DNA from: Bacteroidales bacterium | GTDB taxonomy: Bacteria > Bacteroidota > Bacteroidia > Bacteroidales > Paludibacteraceae | Assembly: GCA_900768725.1 (NCBI GenBank) | Contig: CAAGDU010000003.1 | Location: forward strand, 1-7,531 | Direction of reading: 5' to 3' | Length of the DNA: 7,531 nucleotides | In this document: in pieces, positions 6,626-7,531 of the stretch | How the letters are laid out: each line of letters begins with the position of its first letter | Position numbering within the stretch: the first letter of the stretch is position 1 | Position numbers and translations under genes: made by a program | Notes under the pieces: generated by a model | Databases searched by the model: none | What the model was told of the DNA's origin: nothing | The model's input: only the letters and a program-made list of their open reading frames with translations

Positions 6626-6633
6626 GAAGATAA

Positions 6634-7488
6634 TCAAAGATTTTTCAGGCAACGGTGTAACGCCTCTGTCCAGTAGGGGACGGGCACGCCGAAGGTCTCC
6701 TTGTACTTCGACTTGTTGAGCACGCTGTAGTGCGGGCGCGGGGTCTTGTATTGGTAGGCGGTGCTGAGGATGGGGTTCACTTGGCAGCGGATGGCGTTGT
6801 CGTGCAGGAGGTTGTACTGACGATGTATCTCGATGGTGAAGTCGAACCACGAGCACACGCCCTCGTTGGTGAAGTGGTAGATGCCCGGGTGCCATTCGGT
6901 TGCCTCAATAACGGTGAAGATAGCCGCCGCGAGGTCAGCCGCGTAGGTGGGCGTGCCGACTTGATCGAAGACGACGCCCAAGGTGTCGCGCTCCAATCCC
7001 AAGCGAATCATAGTCTTCACGAAGTTGTTGCCGTAGGGCGAATAGAGCCATGCGGTGCGCAGGATAACCGCATCGGAGCGATGGGTAAGCAAACGCTCTT
7101 CTCCTGCCAGTTTGGTGCGTCCGTAGGCGGTACGGGGGGCAACGGGGTCGCTCTCGCGGCAGGGAATCCAGCCCTCGCCGGAGAAGACATAGTCGGTGCT
7201 GACATGGATGACCTTGGCACCTGCGGTAGCCAGGTTCTCCACCGCATCGGCATTGATGAGCAACGCAGTGGGCTCGTCCTCTTCCGCCTTGTCCACGTTG
7301 GTGTAGGCGGCGCAGTTGACAATCAGGTCAATGGCATGGTCGCGCACAAAGGCATGCACCGCCTCGCGGCTGGTGATGTCAAGTTCTGCCACATCGGTGA
7401 AGAAATAGGTATGGGCGGGATGCGCCTCAGATAATGTGCGCATCTCGGTACCCAATTGACCGTTTGCGCCGGTAATAAGGATATTCAT
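6634..7488 (-). CDS. rfbD: dTDP-4-dehydrorhamnose reductase
   Basis: A 284-residue short-chain dehydrogenase/reductase-type enzyme that performs the last step of dTDP-L-rhamnose synthesis, reducing dTDP-4-keto-L-rhamnose with NAD(P)H; the product feeds surface polysaccharides. The nucleotide-binding motif TGANGQLG is at 6-13, VNCAAYTNVDKAE at about 57-69, the catalytic STD at 97-99, and Y122/K126 in AYGRTK form the YxxxK pair. FDQVGTPTYAADLA (174-187) and RPHYSVL (251-257) are characteristic of RfbD. The frame also offers a TTG three codons upstream (7497-7495), but the ATG at 7488-7486 starts exactly at the usual MNILITG, and the upstream TTG lies in a short repeat, so ATG is preferred. The other rhamnose genes (rfbA, B, C) are not in the window. 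The gene is followed by DUF2461 on the same strand. Confidence 0.95.
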   Translation of the reverse strand: MNILITGANGQLGTEMRTLSEAHPAHTYFFTDVAELDITSREAVHAFVRDHAIDLIVNCAAYTNVDKAEEDEPTALLINADAVENLATAGAKVIHVSTDYVFSGEGWIPCRESDPVAPRTAYGRTKLAGEERLLTHRSDAVILRTAWLYSPYGNNFVKTMIRLGLERDTLGVVFDQVGTPTYAADLAAAIFTVIEATEWHPGIYHFTNEGVCSWFDFTIEIHRQYNLLHDNAIRCQVNPILSTAYQYKTPRPHYSVLNKSKYKETFGVPVPYWTEALHRCLKNL

Positions 7489-7494
7489 ACGTCT

Positions 7495-7523
7495 CAATTT
7501 GAAAATTTGTAAATTTGAAAATT
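7495..7523. repeat. 8-bp-period AT repeat before rfbD
   Basis: On the plus strand, CAATTTGA, AAATTTGT, AAATTTGA and a partial AAATT follow one another, so the 12-mer AATTTGAAAATT appears twice 16 bp apart (7496-7507 and 7512-7523). It sits six bases upstream of the rfbD ATG and continues close to the window edge. It is a different family from the 7-bp repeats. No promoter consensus is seen in the 43 bp available. Confidence 0.75.
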
Positions 7524-7531
7524 ATTTAGCC

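Noticed and set aside
7489..7497. TTG at 7497 as the rfbD start
   Set aside because: It would add only three residues (MRR) before the standard MNILITG and lies within the 8-bp repeat; the ATG at 7488 matches the family start.

Overview
The window reads as chromosomal DNA of a Bacteroidales-type Bacteroidota. The evidence is a GldB-family lipoprotein, Bacteroidota-type promoter cores (TAnnTTTG), no clear Shine-Dalgarno sites, GC-rich genes separated by very AT-rich gaps, and the best family matches of the housekeeping proteins. I cannot name the genus from the sequence.

Layout. Positions 1-722 (minus strand) hold most of a rhomboid intramembrane serine protease that runs off the left edge. 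A 354-bp divergent gap (723-1076) carries a good promoter for the HU-type DNA-binding protein (1077-1340) and a weaker one for the rhomboid gene. A plus-strand run follows: adenylate kinase (adk, 1543-2115), Obg GTPase (obgE, 2251-3429), a GldB-like lipoprotein (3493-4581) and a SufS-type cysteine desulfurase (4649-5869). It meets, tail to tail and 11 bp apart, a minus-strand pair: a DUF2461 protein (5881-6567) downstream of dTDP-4-dehydrorhamnose reductase (rfbD, 6634-7488).

The genes are mostly housekeeping: nucleoid structure, adenylate balance, ribosome maturation, Fe-S/sulfur supply and dTDP-rhamnose synthesis. I see no defence system, phage, transposase, CRISPR array or RNA gene. The unusual part is the DNA between and within the genes. 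Most gene junctions on the left and centre carry short tandem repeats with a 7-bp period, chiefly (AATTAWG)n and its reverse complement, often paired as the arms of hairpins. One 31-bp block occurs identically after adk and after the GldB-like gene. Two sequence-unrelated 7-bp arrays also occur: ACTCTCA inside the obgE reading frame and CTGACCA ending at the apparent TTG start of sufS. A separate G/C-rich palindromic repeat lies after obgE, and a second, larger copy in opposite orientation forms the 5' coding part of the GldB-like gene, so that repeat appears to supply part of a lipoprotein signal peptide. Other tandem repeats have periods of 18 bp (before DUF2461) and 8 bp (before rfbD). I regard these repeats, and their intrusion into start sites and coding sequence, as the most interesting content. 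I do not see a new multi-gene system.
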